A DNA stretch of 64,000 bases. It comes from Paenibacillus_F sp047238265 (GTDB lineage: Bacteria; Bacillota; Bacilli; Paenibacillales; NBRC-103111). The notes below the pieces were generated by a model, which worked only from the letters and a program-made list of their open reading frames with translations, was not told the DNA's origin and made no database searches. Positions 28,106-36,195 of this stretch are shown here, one piece after another. Where the stretch lies: positions 4,030,001 through 4,094,000 of the forward strand of contig NZ_JBDFMM010000001.1 in the NCBI RefSeq assembly GCF_047238265.1, given 5' to 3'. The position numbers were made by a program, and so were the translations under genes. Position 1 is the first letter of the stretch. Each line of letters opens with the position of its first letter.

Positions 28106-28149
28106 AAAAAAGCCCTCACTCTCCGCTGGGAAACCCGGAGGTGAGAGCT
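28106..28149 (-). terminator. Terminator after the 123-residue protein gene
   Basis: AGC-CTCAC-CTCCG / CGGAG-GTGAG-GCT forms a long stem with a GGTTTCCCAG loop and is followed on the minus strand by six T residues; 112 bp after the stop at 28261. Confidence 0.85.
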
Positions 28150-28260
28150 TTGCCGCCGCCGCTGCGGGCTTTGACCGCCATCCGCCGTGTACGAGCCGCG
28201 GCGGTCTGCCGCTATGCGGGGCGCCTGCCCTTCGTCCGGCCCGTTACCTCGGGCAGGCCG

Positions 28261-28632
28261 TCAGATCTCGCCCCCGCATTCGCGGATCACGCGCATCGCC
28301 TGATGATGCACGCTCTCGTCCACCACGACCGTCAGCAGAATATCGCGGCCGGTCGGCATCCCCGACCCGCCGTCGCTCATTCCGCTGGCGGTAGGATCCG
28401 CCGCCGCGAGAATTCCCGCGTCGTGCGAATACCACTCGGCACTCTGCGTCAAGTTGCCGAGGCTGGCGAAATCGCCGGTCAGCGGATTCATCTGCCGCTG
28501 AACGTCTTCTCCCTGAAAGCGGTCGAAGCGGGCGATCTGCATATCGATCACCCGCAGCGCTTTCAGCTTGGCTGACGCCCCCTCGGCTTCCTCGGGGGAG
28601 CGGAAAGTCGCGAGTATGCTCTTCTCGCTCAT
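28261..28632 (-). CDS. Unknown protein, 123 residues, second gene of a putative forespore operon
   Basis: The product starts MSEKSILATFRSPEEAEGASAK and ends DILLTVVVDESVHHQAMRVIRECGGEI. An N-terminal beta-helix pattern and a C-terminal strand-helix resemble a ferredoxin-like fold, with a Gly/Ser-rich middle (ADPTASGMSDGGSGMP). No known family was recognised. ATG 28632 overlaps the stop of the upstream 57-codon gene by 4 bp (ATGA), with AGGAG about 11 bases before it, so they are translationally coupled. The predicted promoter is forespore SigG-type, which suggests a spore-core protein; this is inference. Confidence 0.75.
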   Translation of the reverse strand: MSEKSILATFRSPEEAEGASAKLKALRVIDMQIARFDRFQGEDVQRQMNPLTGDFASLGNLTQSAEWYSHDAGILAAADPTASGMSDGGSGMPTGRDILLTVVVDESVHHQAMRVIRECGGEI

Positions 28633-28802
28633 GAACCCTGCCGCTCCTGACGGCTGTCCGCGGCATTCGCGCGCTGCAGGGCTTCCAGATCCTCCGCGTC
28701 GGCCGCTTCCGAACTGAATTCCACATCCTCGTTTTTGCCGATCGGAATCAGCTGGGAGATTTCTTCGGAGATTTCTTCCTGTTCGTTCCGGTTTTCGCTC
28801 AT
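28629..28802 (-). CDS. Small acidic protein, 57 residues, first gene of a putative forespore operon
   Basis: The predicted protein begins MSENRNEQEEISEEIS and ends ADSRQERQGS. It is strongly acidic, has no cysteine and is probably disordered. AAAGGAGG lies eight bases before the ATG, an excellent ribosome-binding site, and its stop overlaps the next start (ATGA). The promoter directly upstream matches the SigG consensus. It is not a recognisable member of the alpha/beta-type SASP, SspI, SspO or SspP families by eye. The strong site, the coupling and the promoter together argue that it is real. Confidence 0.68.
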   Translation of the reverse strand: MSENRNEQEEISEEISQLIPIGKNEDVEFSSEAADAEDLEALQRANAADSRQERQGS

Positions 28803-28833
28803 CGTATATGCCTCCTTTATGCAAGCTAAAAAT

Positions 28834-28863
28834 TAGCATGCTTTACAGAAGCATTTTTTATGC
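28834..28863 (-). promoter_or_regulatory. Predicted SigG (forespore) promoter for the 57/123-residue operon
   Basis: On the minus strand GCATA (28859-28863) and CATGCTA (28834-28840) are separated by exactly 18 bases, fitting the SigG consensus GHATR-N17/18-CATNHTA at every defined position. The inferred start point is about 25 bases before the ATG of the first gene. Confidence 0.68.
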
Positions 28864-29103
28864 AGCAGGGGGCGTGCTCCTCCAGCCCGGCTTCCCCCCG
28901 CGAGGCCCGCGGCGCAGTCTCTACTCCCACGACGGAGGCCGGCGGCAAGCCTCTCGTCCGTTTGCATCCGAATTCGACCCCGATACGGCCGGGCTCACGG
29001 ATTGGGACAAGGGCCTTCTTACCACCGGCAAAAACAGCGGAGGAGTTACGGCGCAACCCGCTGCACGGCCATTGAGCCTATCGAGCTTATCCGAGGTTTC
29101 CCT
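28864..29103. other. Intergenic stretch between the permease and the putative spore operon
   Basis: About 240 bp of GC-rich DNA without a convincing gene. Short open frames here lack ribosome-binding sites. No T-rich terminator for the permease gene was found. Confidence 0.5.
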
Positions 29104-30447
29104 TTAACTCCCCGAATCGTCCATTCGGATTTTTTTCACGTCTCTTTTCGCGACCCCCACCAGATAGATCAGGTAAATGACTCCGACTGACGTCCAGATT
29201 AATCCCAGTGTCATCGAGTGGCGGTCCAAATGCGTCCAGATGTAAGCCACAAACGCCGCTCCGATCAAGGGGGCGACGAGATAACGCATATAATCGCCGA
29301 AACTTCTCTGCTTCTTTTTAAACATATAATGAATGATGACCGAAAGGTTTACAAACGTGAATGCGATCAGCGCCCCGAAGTTAATAAACGAAGTGGCCGT
29401 AACGAGATCGAGCTTTAACGCGATCAGCGAAATACAGCCGATAAACAGGACGTTATAAACCGGCGTCCCCGATTTTGGATGTACATACCCGAAAAACTTT
29501 TTCGGCAGATAGCTGTCACGGCCCATGGCGTACAAAAGGCGGGTAACGCTCGTCAGCGAAACAAGGCCCGAGGCCAGTGTAGACGAAAGCGCCGCGGCCA
29601 GGAACACGAGCTGAAACACTTTGCCCCCGATAAACAAGGCGATTTCCGGCGAGGCTCCTTCCGGGTCCTCAAACACGGAAACGTCCGGGAAGAGCGATTG
29701 GGTAAAGTAGGAAGCCGTCATAAACAGGAGCCCCCCGATCATCGCGACGAGAATGATGGCCCGCGGCGTGTTCTTTTCCGGGTCCACCGTCTCTTCGGTC
29801 AAAGTCGATACCGCATCGAATCCGAGGAAAGCGAAGCACAGGATCGAGGCGCCCACGAGCAGGGCCGGGATAGACATATCCGGGGCGTAGAAAGGCTGGG
29901 CGGTAAATACTTCTCCGACTCCTTGCCCGTTCATAAGGCCTTTTACGGCGAGAGCGGCGAACAGGACCACGACGACGATCTGGAACAGCACGAGAAACGT
30001 GTTGACCGAAGCCGTTATTTTTACCTTCAGCAGGTTCAGCACCGTTATAAAGAGGACAAAACCGACGATCCAGATCCAGGCCGGAATCTCCGGGAAAACC
30101 GCGGACAAATAAATGCCCGTCAGCAGGGCGTTGATCATGGGCAGGAACAAGTAGTCCAGCAGCGCCGCCCAACCGACCAGAAAGCCCGCATACGGATGAA
30201 TCGTGTTCCGTGCGTACGCGTAAGCCGAGCCCGCGGTCGGGTATACTTTCACCATTTTGCCGTAGCTGGACGCCGTGAAAAGAATCGCCAGCAGAGTCAG
30301 CGCGTAAGCGGCCGGGACGTGCCCTCCCGTTTCCTTCGAAACGATACCATATGTGTCGAAGACGGCCATGGGAGCCATATAACCGAGGCCGATGACCACG
30401 ATATGCCAAAGCTTCAGCGTCCGCCGCAATTCCATGTTGGGTTTCAA
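29104..30447 (-). CDS. APC-family permease, similar to putrescine importers
   Basis: A 447-residue transporter with about twelve hydrophobic segments. LWHIVVIGLGYMAPMAVFDTYGIV at the N-terminus, YPTAGSAYAYARNTIHPYAGFLVGWAALLDYLFLPMIN and FAFLGFDAVSTLTEETVDP are typical of APC permeases and look closest to the PuuP putrescine-importer subgroup; substrate remains a guess. The start is TTG 30447 with AAAGGAG at eight bases. The leader holds a TATAAT -10-like box near 30515-30520 and a perfect CGCTCCCG/CGGGAGCG hairpin. Its position between dnaJ and the prmA group differs from B. subtilis. Confidence 0.88.
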   Translation of the reverse strand: MKPNMELRRTLKLWHIVVIGLGYMAPMAVFDTYGIVSKETGGHVPAAYALTLLAILFTASSYGKMVKVYPTAGSAYAYARNTIHPYAGFLVGWAALLDYLFLPMINALLTGIYLSAVFPEIPAWIWIVGFVLFITVLNLLKVKITASVNTFLVLFQIVVVVLFAALAVKGLMNGQGVGEVFTAQPFYAPDMSIPALLVGASILCFAFLGFDAVSTLTEETVDPEKNTPRAIILVAMIGGLLFMTASYFTQSLFPDVSVFEDPEGASPEIALFIGGKVFQLVFLAAALSSTLASGLVSLTSVTRLLYAMGRDSYLPKKFFGYVHPKSGTPVYNVLFIGCISLIALKLDLVTATSFINFGALIAFTFVNLSVIIHYMFKKKQRSFGDYMRYLVAPLIGAAFVAYIWTHLDRHSMTLGLIWTSVGVIYLIYLVGVAKRDVKKIRMDDSGS

Positions 30448-30573
30448 GTAAGACTCTCCTTTGCGTTGAAAATTGCCGTCCGCGCTCCCGTGCGGGAGCG
30501 TCCCTGTAGGGGCACAACGAATTATTATACAGCAAATTGCATGATGTTCCAGCCCGAAATTTTACCCATCCGC

Positions 30574-30609
30574 AAAAGAAAAAGCACCTTTCCCCCAGGG
30601 AAAGGTGCT
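30574..30609 (-). terminator. Terminator of the hrcA-grpE-dnaK-dnaJ operon
   Basis: AGCACCTTTCCC/GGGAAAGGTGCT hairpin followed on the minus strand by TTTTCTTTTG, 40 bp after the dnaJ stop. Confidence 0.93.
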
Positions 30610-30648
30610 CGCTTCGCAGGCATGCGCCATGCGGTTATGTTCCGGGAA

Positions 30649-31773
30649 TCAGTCTCCGCGGAACGCCTTGCGCATCCGGTCGAAGAAAGACTCCTCGTGC
30701 TCTTTCGTATCTTCTCCGCTCACTTTCGCGAACTCGCGGAGCAGATCCTTCTGCTCGTCGGTCATGTTTTTCGGCGTCACGATCACGACGCGCACATGCT
30801 GGTCGCCCTGTCCGTAACCGCGAAGCTTCGGCACGCCTTTGCCGCGCAGACGGAAATACGTTCCCGTATCCGTGCCTGCCGGAATCTTCAGCTTCACTTT
30901 CTCCGTCAGGGTCGGCACTTCCACTTCCGCGCCGAGCGCCGCCTGAACGAAGGTCAGCGGCATATCCAGATAAATATCGTCGTCTCTGCGCTCGAAATAC
31001 TCGTGCGCCTTCACGTGAATAACGACGTACAGGTCACCCGCCGGGCCTCCGCGCGTACCGCTTTCGCCCTCTCCGCTGACGCGGAGCTGAGCGCCGTCGT
31101 CTACGCCGGCTGGGATTTTGATGTGTATCTTACGCTGCTTCTTGACCTTGCCGGAACCGCCGCATTCTCCGCACTTGTGACGGATAATTTTGCCTTGGCC
31201 GTTACAGGTCGAGCAGGGACGGCGGTTCACGATACGGCCGAACGGCGTATTCTGAACCACTTCCTGCTGTCCCGAACCTTGACAGGTGGTACAGGTCTCC
31301 GGGTGTGTGCCCGGTTTGGCGCCCGAACCCGAGCACTTGTCGCAGTTTTCCGTACGCGGAATCTGCAGATCCAGTTCCTTGCCGAATACCGCTTCCTTGA
31401 ATTCGATTTGCAGGTTATACTGCAGATCGCTGCCGCGCTGCGGCGCGTTCGGATTGCGCCGGCCGCCGCCTCCGCCCCCGAAGAACATATCGAAAATATC
31501 TCCGAATCCTCCGAAATCGGCGCCGCCCATGCCTCCGCCGCCCATTCCCTGATTCGGATCGACATGCCCGAAACGGTCGTACGTCGAGCGCTTCTGATCG
31601 TCGCTCAGTACGTCGTACGCTTCTTTGGCCTCTTTAAACTTCGTTTCGGCATCGTCCGCCTTGTTCACATCCGGATGATATTGGCGCGCCAGTTTCCGGT
31701 ACGCTTTTTTGACATCCTCCGCGGACGCGTCTTTGCCGACACCCAGCACTTCATAATAGTCCCGTTTACTCAT
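30649..31773 (-). CDS. dnaJ: Chaperone protein DnaJ
   Basis: The Hsp40 co-chaperone that delivers substrates to DnaK and stimulates its ATPase. The 374-residue protein has the J domain with HPD (YHPDVN), a Gly-rich region (GGGGMGGADFGGFG), four zinc-binding CxxCxGxG repeats (CDKCSGSG, CTTCQGSG, CSTCNGQG, CGECGGSG) and the C-terminal beta domains. ATG 31773 (MSKRDYYEV) follows GGTGGAG. It is the last gene of the HrcA-controlled operon, separated from dnaK by 128 bp containing a strong hairpin. Confidence 0.97.
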   Translation of the reverse strand: MSKRDYYEVLGVGKDASAEDVKKAYRKLARQYHPDVNKADDAETKFKEAKEAYDVLSDDQKRSTYDRFGHVDPNQGMGGGGMGGADFGGFGDIFDMFFGGGGGGRRNPNAPQRGSDLQYNLQIEFKEAVFGKELDLQIPRTENCDKCSGSGAKPGTHPETCTTCQGSGQQEVVQNTPFGRIVNRRPCSTCNGQGKIIRHKCGECGGSGKVKKQRKIHIKIPAGVDDGAQLRVSGEGESGTRGGPAGDLYVVIHVKAHEYFERRDDDIYLDMPLTFVQAALGAEVEVPTLTEKVKLKIPAGTDTGTYFRLRGKGVPKLRGYGQGDQHVRVVIVTPKNMTDEQKDLLREFAKVSGEDTKEHEESFFDRMRKAFRGD

Positions 31774-31833
31774 CGCTCCACCCCCGCTGCTTTGCGGCAA
31801 CCTCAACCGGACACTCTCCTCGCAACATAGGGA

Positions 31834-31865
31834 AAGTCAAAGCCGTTTTCGGACGGCTTTGACTT
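31834..31865 (-). other. Strong hairpin between dnaK and dnaJ
   Basis: A perfect 13-bp stem (AAGTCAAAGCCGT with its complement) encloses a 6-nt loop. On the minus strand only TTTCCC follows, so it looks like a weak attenuator or an RNA-stabilising/processing structure rather than a full terminator. It begins 36 bp after the dnaK stop. Confidence 0.75.
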
Positions 31866-31901
31866 CTCTTTGTGTCTGACAATTCCCGGTGTGAAATTCC
31901 C

Positions 31902-33746
31902 TTATTTCTTGTCTTTGTCCTCGTCAACCACTTCGTAATCCGCATCGACTACGTTGTCTTTCTTGCCCGCGTCGGATGCTTCTCCAGCCGCTTCGCCCGC
32001 GCCTTGCTGCTGGGCCGCCTGCTCGTAGAGCTTCACGGAAAGCTGCTGAACCACTTCGGTCAGCTCTTCCGTAGCCGCTTTGATTGCAGCCAGGTCGTTG
32101 CCTTCGAGCGCCTGCTTCACTTTTTCTTTCGCGGCGTTCGCTTTGTCGATCTCGGCCTGGTCGACTTTGTCGCCCAGATCTTTGATCGTTTTGTCCGTGC
32201 TGTACACAAGCTGGTCAGCCTGGTTGCGGACTTCAACGAGTTCTTTGCGGTTGCGGTCTTCTTCGGCGTGAGCCTCCGCGTCCTTCATCATTTTATCGAT
32301 TTCTTCATCGCTCAGACCGCTGGAAGAAGTGATCGTAATCTTCTGGCTTTTGCCTGTTCCTTTATCGAGAGCCGATACGTTTACGATGCCGTTCGCATCG
32401 ATATCGAAGGTAACTTCGACTTGCGGAACACCGCGCGGCGCCGGAGGAATATCTCCCAGCATGAAGCGTCCGAGTGTTTTGTTATCGTTAGCCATTGCGC
32501 GCTCGCCTTGCAGAACGTGAATTTCCACGCTCGTCTGGTTGTCCGCGTAAGTCGTGTACACCTGGGATTTGCTTGTAGGGATCGTCGTGTTGCGGTCGAT
32601 CATTTTGGTGAACACGCCGCCGGCCGTCTCGATACCGAGGGACAGCGGAGTTACGTCCAGAAGGACCACATCTTTCACGTCGCCGGTCAGCACGCCCGCT
32701 TGTACGGCGGCGCCCAGAGCAACCACTTCGTCCGGGTTAACGCCTTTGTGCGGATCTTTGCCGATCAGCTTTTTGATTTCTTCGACAACTGCCGGAATAC
32801 GAGTCGATCCGCCGACCAGTACGACTTTGTCGATTTGGCTTGGGGACAAGCCTGCATCGCTCAGAGCCTGGCGAGTCGGGCCGAGTGTTCTTTCTACCAG
32901 ATGTGCGGAAAGCTCTTCGAACTTGGCGCGGGTCAGGTTAAGCTCCAAGTGCTGAGGCACTCCGTCAACTACCGTGATGAACGGCAGGGAAACCGTCGTT
33001 GTCAGGACGCTGGAAAGCTCTTTCTTCGCTTTCTCGGCCGCATCTTTCAGACGCTGCACAGCCGCTTTGTCCTTGCTCAGATCAATTCCGTGCTCTTTCT
33101 TGAATTCAGCCGTCAGGTGATCGATGATCACTTGGTCGAAGTCGTCGCCGCCCAGCTTGTTGTCGCCGCTTGTCGCTTTAACTTCGAAGAAGCCGTCGCC
33201 GAGTTCAAGGATGGATACGTCAAACGTACCGCCGCCAAGGTCATACACGAGGATCGTCTGATCTTCGGATTTCTCCAGACCGTAAGCAAGTGCGGCCGCG
33301 GTAGGCTCGTTGACGATACGGAGCACTTCGAGGCCCGCGATTTTACCGGCGTCTTTGGTCGCTTGACGCTGGCTGTCGTTGAAGTAAGCCGGAACGGTGA
33401 TAACCGCCTGCGTTACCGGGGAGCCCAGGTAAGCCTCGGCGTCAGCTTTCAGCTTTTGCAGAATGATCGCGGAAATCTCTTGCGGCGTGTAGTCTTTGCC
33501 GTCAATGGATTCCTTGTGGTTCGTACCGATGTGACGCTTGATGGAGATAATCGTACGGTCCGGGTTCGTGATGGACTGGCGTTTTGCCGTCTCGCCCACA
33601 ACACGCTCCCCGTCTTTCTTGAAGCCCACTACGGAAGGAGTGGTGCGGTTTCCTTCGGCGTTAGGGATAACGACGGCTTCGCCGCCTTCCATTACGGCTA
33701 CGCAGGAGTTGGTGGTTCCTAAGTCAATACCGATTACTTTACTCAT
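31902..33746 (-). CDS. dnaK: Chaperone protein DnaK (Hsp70)
   Basis: The ATP-driven Hsp70 chaperone. The 614-residue protein has the nucleotide-binding domain (GIDLGTTNSCVAVMEGG, VPAYFNDSQRQATKDAGKIAG, YDLGGGTFDVSIL, LVGGSTRIPAV), the linker DVVLLDVTPLSLGIETAGG and the substrate-binding domain, ending with a Gln/Ala/Gly-rich and acidic tail (DEDKDKK). AAGGAGGAAAT lies before ATG 33746. It is in the heat-shock operon hrcA-grpE-dnaK-dnaJ, repressed by HrcA at the CIRCE element. Confidence 0.98.
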   Translation of the reverse strand: MSKVIGIDLGTTNSCVAVMEGGEAVVIPNAEGNRTTPSVVGFKKDGERVVGETAKRQSITNPDRTIISIKRHIGTNHKESIDGKDYTPQEISAIILQKLKADAEAYLGSPVTQAVITVPAYFNDSQRQATKDAGKIAGLEVLRIVNEPTAAALAYGLEKSEDQTILVYDLGGGTFDVSILELGDGFFEVKATSGDNKLGGDDFDQVIIDHLTAEFKKEHGIDLSKDKAAVQRLKDAAEKAKKELSSVLTTTVSLPFITVVDGVPQHLELNLTRAKFEELSAHLVERTLGPTRQALSDAGLSPSQIDKVVLVGGSTRIPAVVEEIKKLIGKDPHKGVNPDEVVALGAAVQAGVLTGDVKDVVLLDVTPLSLGIETAGGVFTKMIDRNTTIPTSKSQVYTTYADNQTSVEIHVLQGERAMANDNKTLGRFMLGDIPPAPRGVPQVEVTFDIDANGIVNVSALDKGTGKSQKITITSSSGLSDEEIDKMMKDAEAHAEEDRNRKELVEVRNQADQLVYSTDKTIKDLGDKVDQAEIDKANAAKEKVKQALEGNDLAAIKAATEELTEVVQQLSVKLYEQAAQQQGAGEAAGEASDAGKKDNVVDADYEVVDEDKDKK

Positions 33747-33814
33747 AATAATCTATTTCCTCCTTATTAGGGGTGCGTATATATGAATTCGCCGGGCCCG
33801 AATGCCCTTCCGGC

Positions 33815-34399
33815 TTACATGCTCACTTTAACCATCGAAGGACGGATTACTTTATCCTTCAGCATGTAGCCCTTCTGGACTTCTTCCACAACGATGCCTT
33901 CTTCATGCTCATCCGATTCCACCTGCATGATCGCCTGGTGGAATTCAGGGTTAAAGGGCTGGCCAACCGCTTCGATCGGCGTCAGACCCTCCTGGGTCAT
34001 CAGCTGCTCGAGCTGTCTGTACACCATTTCGATCCCTTTGGTGAGAGCTTCGAAATCCTGCGTCTCGCGGCTGGAAACCAGTGCACGGTCGAAATTGTCG
34101 ATGACCGGCAGCATTTGTTCGATCAGCTTAAGAGAAGCGTACTTCGCAAACTCTTCTTTCTCCTGGCGGGTGCGGCGGCGGAAATTGTCGAAATCGGCCT
34201 GGGCGCGCAGCAAACGCTGCTGGCTCTCCTCAGCCGCTTTACGAAGTTCATCCAGTTCCGCGTTCCGGCCGGAGGCCGCGCCTTCCGCTTCAGGAGCCGC
34301 CGCTTCGGCTGCTTCCGCTTGTTCCGCGTCGTATGTAGCTTCTTCTGCTTCCGCGGTGTTCGTATCCGGGTTGATGTTCTTTGTTTCTTCGGTACTCAC
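33815..34399 (-). CDS. grpE: Nucleotide exchange factor GrpE
   Basis: GrpE releases ADP from DnaK. The 194-residue protein has an acidic, disordered N-terminus of about 50 residues (TAEAEEATYDAEQAEAAEAA), a coiled-coil (ELDELRKAAEESQQRLLRAQADFDNFRRR) and the C-terminal beta-wing ending KGYMLKDKVIRPSMVKVSM. The start codon is GTG 34399, with AAGGAGGTGA nine bases before it; no ATG fits. It lies between hrcA and dnaK. Confidence 0.97.
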   Translation of the reverse strand: MSTEETKNINPDTNTAEAEEATYDAEQAEAAEAAAPEAEGAASGRNAELDELRKAAEESQQRLLRAQADFDNFRRRTRQEKEEFAKYASLKLIEQMLPVIDNFDRALVSSRETQDFEALTKGIEMVYRQLEQLMTQEGLTPIEAVGQPFNPEFHQAIMQVESDEHEEGIVVEEVQKGYMLKDKVIRPSMVKVSM

Positions 34400-34516
34400 T
34401 TGTCGTGTTCACCTCCTTGAAAGAGTGGACGGGCCGGCGTCAGCCGGCCACGTTTAAGTTTGCCCCAGCTAATCCCGCTTAAACTTGGTGCAAACTCTTG
34501 TTGTAAGCCTGTCTCG

Positions 34517-35542
34517 TTATTTGTACCACCTGGACAGAAGAACTTCCATATTGGCGGACAAGTGCTCGAGAAGCCGGATCACTTTGGCATATTCCATCCG
34601 CGTGGGTCCGAGTATACCGATCGTTCCAAGCGGCTGATCGTCATACGAATAGGTCGCCGTAATCAGGCTGCAATCGTTCATGGCGGCCAGACTGTTCTCC
34701 GAACCGATCTTGATTTGGAGACCTGTGGGCGACGAAGTCACCAATTTGAATAAAACCGGAGTTTGCTCCAGCAGATCCAAAATATTTTTAACTTTATCCA
34801 CATCTTTAAATTCGGGCTGTGTCAGCATATTGGTCGTGCCGCCCAGGAAAATGCGGTCTTTCTCGTCATTCTCAAGCACGCTTTCGACCATGGTGAAAAG
34901 CTCGTGGTAGCCCTCGGCGTACTTATTCAGCTCACCGGCCACTTCCGTATAGAGCTTCGACTTGAACTGCAGCAGCGGCACCCCCTGAAGGCGTGCGTTG
35001 AGCAGGTTGACGACTTTCTCGATTTCGTTCATCGGCAATCCCGGCGGGATCGCAACGGTTTTATTCTCGACATGTCCCGTGTTCGTCACGATAATCGCGA
35101 CGGCGGTCTTATCGTTCAGCGGAATAATCTGCAGGTGCTTCAGCGTGTTCGTAAAAACCTCGGGCCCGAGTACAATCGATGTGTAATTGGTCAGACCCGA
35201 CAGCATATTCGCGGTGTGCTGAATGACCTCTTCCATCTCCTGGACCTTCTCCGCGAAGAACAGTTTGACCGTCTCCAGCTCGTGAGCATCCAGCGTACCG
35301 TGCCGCACCAGGTGATCTACATAATAACGGTACCCTTTATGAGAAGGAATACGGCCTGCTGACGTATGCGGCTGCTCCAGAAAGCCCAATTCTTCGAGAT
35401 CCGACATTTCGTTGCGGATCGTGGCCGGGCTGAACCCGACATCGCCCCGTTTGGAAATGCTTCTGGAACCGATCGGCTCCGCGGAACGAATATAATCATC
35501 TACAATGGCATTCAAAATCATCCGCTGACGCTCCGTCAACAT
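34517..35542 (-). CDS. hrcA: Heat-inducible transcription repressor HrcA
   Basis: HrcA binds CIRCE operators and represses class I heat-shock genes, with GroE modulating its activity. The 341-residue protein has the N-terminal winged helix (LTERQRMILNAIVDDYIRSAEPIGSR, GFSPATIRNEMSDLEELGFLEQPHTSAGRIPS) and the GAF-like and dimerisation domains. ATG 35542 (MLTERQRM) has AAAGGAGGAG; the open frame extends upstream to 35599 across the short leader. It is the first gene of the operon, autoregulated through the CIRCE at 35609-35635. Confidence 0.97.
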   Translation of the reverse strand: MLTERQRMILNAIVDDYIRSAEPIGSRSISKRGDVGFSPATIRNEMSDLEELGFLEQPHTSAGRIPSHKGYRYYVDHLVRHGTLDAHELETVKLFFAEKVQEMEEVIQHTANMLSGLTNYTSIVLGPEVFTNTLKHLQIIPLNDKTAVAIIVTNTGHVENKTVAIPPGLPMNEIEKVVNLLNARLQGVPLLQFKSKLYTEVAGELNKYAEGYHELFTMVESVLENDEKDRIFLGGTTNMLTQPEFKDVDKVKNILDLLEQTPVLFKLVTSSPTGLQIKIGSENSLAAMNDCSLITATYSYDDQPLGTIGILGPTRMEYAKVIRLLEHLSANMEVLLSRWYK

Positions 35543-35608
35543 ACTAACTCCTCCTTTACATACAGGTAACCGCCGCATGAATGCGCCGCTCGTGCACAAT
35601 CCGCTTCG

Positions 35609-35635
35609 TTAGCACTCAACCTTAACGAGTGCTAA
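35609..35635 (-). promoter_or_regulatory. CIRCE operator (HrcA binding site)
   Basis: TTAGCACTC, nine spacer bases and GAGTGCTAA: an exact match to the CIRCE consensus. It lies between the promoter and the hrcA start codon. Confidence 0.97.
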
Positions 35636-35645
35636 TTCCTATTAC

Positions 35646-35671
35646 AAAAATAACAGACCTTTCGGCCTGTT
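35646..35671 (-). terminator. Terminator of the acetyltransferase gene, embedded in the hrcA promoter
   Basis: AACAGGCC-GAAA-GGTCTGTT on the minus strand forms an 8-bp stem (one G-U pair) with a GAAA tetraloop, followed by ATTTTTG. It starts 8 bp after the stop of the gene at 35679. Confidence 0.85.
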
Positions 35672-35676
35672 GTCAA
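35648..35676 (-). promoter_or_regulatory. SigA promoter of the hrcA-grpE-dnaK-dnaJ operon
   Basis: A consensus TTGACA -35 (35671-35676 on the minus strand) is followed after 17 bases by TTATTT; an 18-base spacing gives TATTTT. The CIRCE operator lies just downstream of the predicted start point. Confidence 0.72.
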
Positions 35677-35678
35677 GT

Positions 35679-36140
35679 TCAATCCAACTCCCGGAGTACC
35701 GCAATCTCGTCGCAGCAGTACTGTTTTTTGCAATGGATGCAGTCGGTCCACACTTTTTCCGGAAAGATATGTTTCGGCACGATTCTAAAGCCGTTTTTCT
35801 GAAAAAATTTCACCTCGTACGTGAGGGCCATCACCTTCGTAATATTCAGACGGCGCGCCTCCTCCAGCAGGAAATCCACCAGTCTGGTTCCGACTCCCTG
35901 GCCTTTGTAATCCTCGGAAACGCCCAGCGAGCGGATTTCCACCAGATTCTCCCCCAGTCTCGTAAGGGACCCGCAGCCGATCAGCGCGTCTTCATCTACC
36001 GCCACGACAAAGGTATCCAAATGCCGCGAGACCATCTCGCGGTCCCGGGGAAGCATAATCCCCTGGCGTGCATATCCTTGTATAATATGTACGAGTTCTT
36101 CTATATCGTCTTCCGTTGCTCTGCGGCAAGCCACTGTCAT
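35679..36140 (-). CDS. GNAT N-acetyltransferase, ArgA-like
   Basis: A 153-residue acetyltransferase. LVEIRSLGVSEDYKGQGVGTRLVDFLLEEA is the acetyl-CoA binding segment and VKFFQKNGF is motif B. The C-terminal CIHCKKQYCCDEIA resembles the cysteine motif of short bacterial N-acetylglutamate synthase-like enzymes, so a role in arginine synthesis is possible but not shown. ATG 36140 (MTVACRRATEDD) has GGTGGGA at seven bases; an in-frame ATG at 36155 is an alternative. It is transcribed alone, ending in a terminator that overlaps the hrcA promoter. Confidence 0.86.
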   Translation of the reverse strand: MTVACRRATEDDIEELVHIIQGYARQGIMLPRDREMVSRHLDTFVVAVDEDALIGCGSLTRLGENLVEIRSLGVSEDYKGQGVGTRLVDFLLEEARRLNITKVMALTYEVKFFQKNGFRIVPKHIFPEKVWTDCIHCKKQYCCDEIAVLRELD

Positions 36141-36195
36141 CTCGCATCCCACCATTCGCCTGCTGAAAATGTATGAAAAAACCGGAGAAAAACAA

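Noticed and set aside
30480..30515. Tandem hairpins in the permease leader considered as a guanidine-II riboswitch
   Set aside because: The loops lack the required ACGR sequence; one stem is weak.
29479..31830. 783-codon open frame on the plus strand across the permease and dnaJ
   Set aside because: It spans two secure genes on the other strand and their intergenic terminator; product composition is typical of antisense translation.
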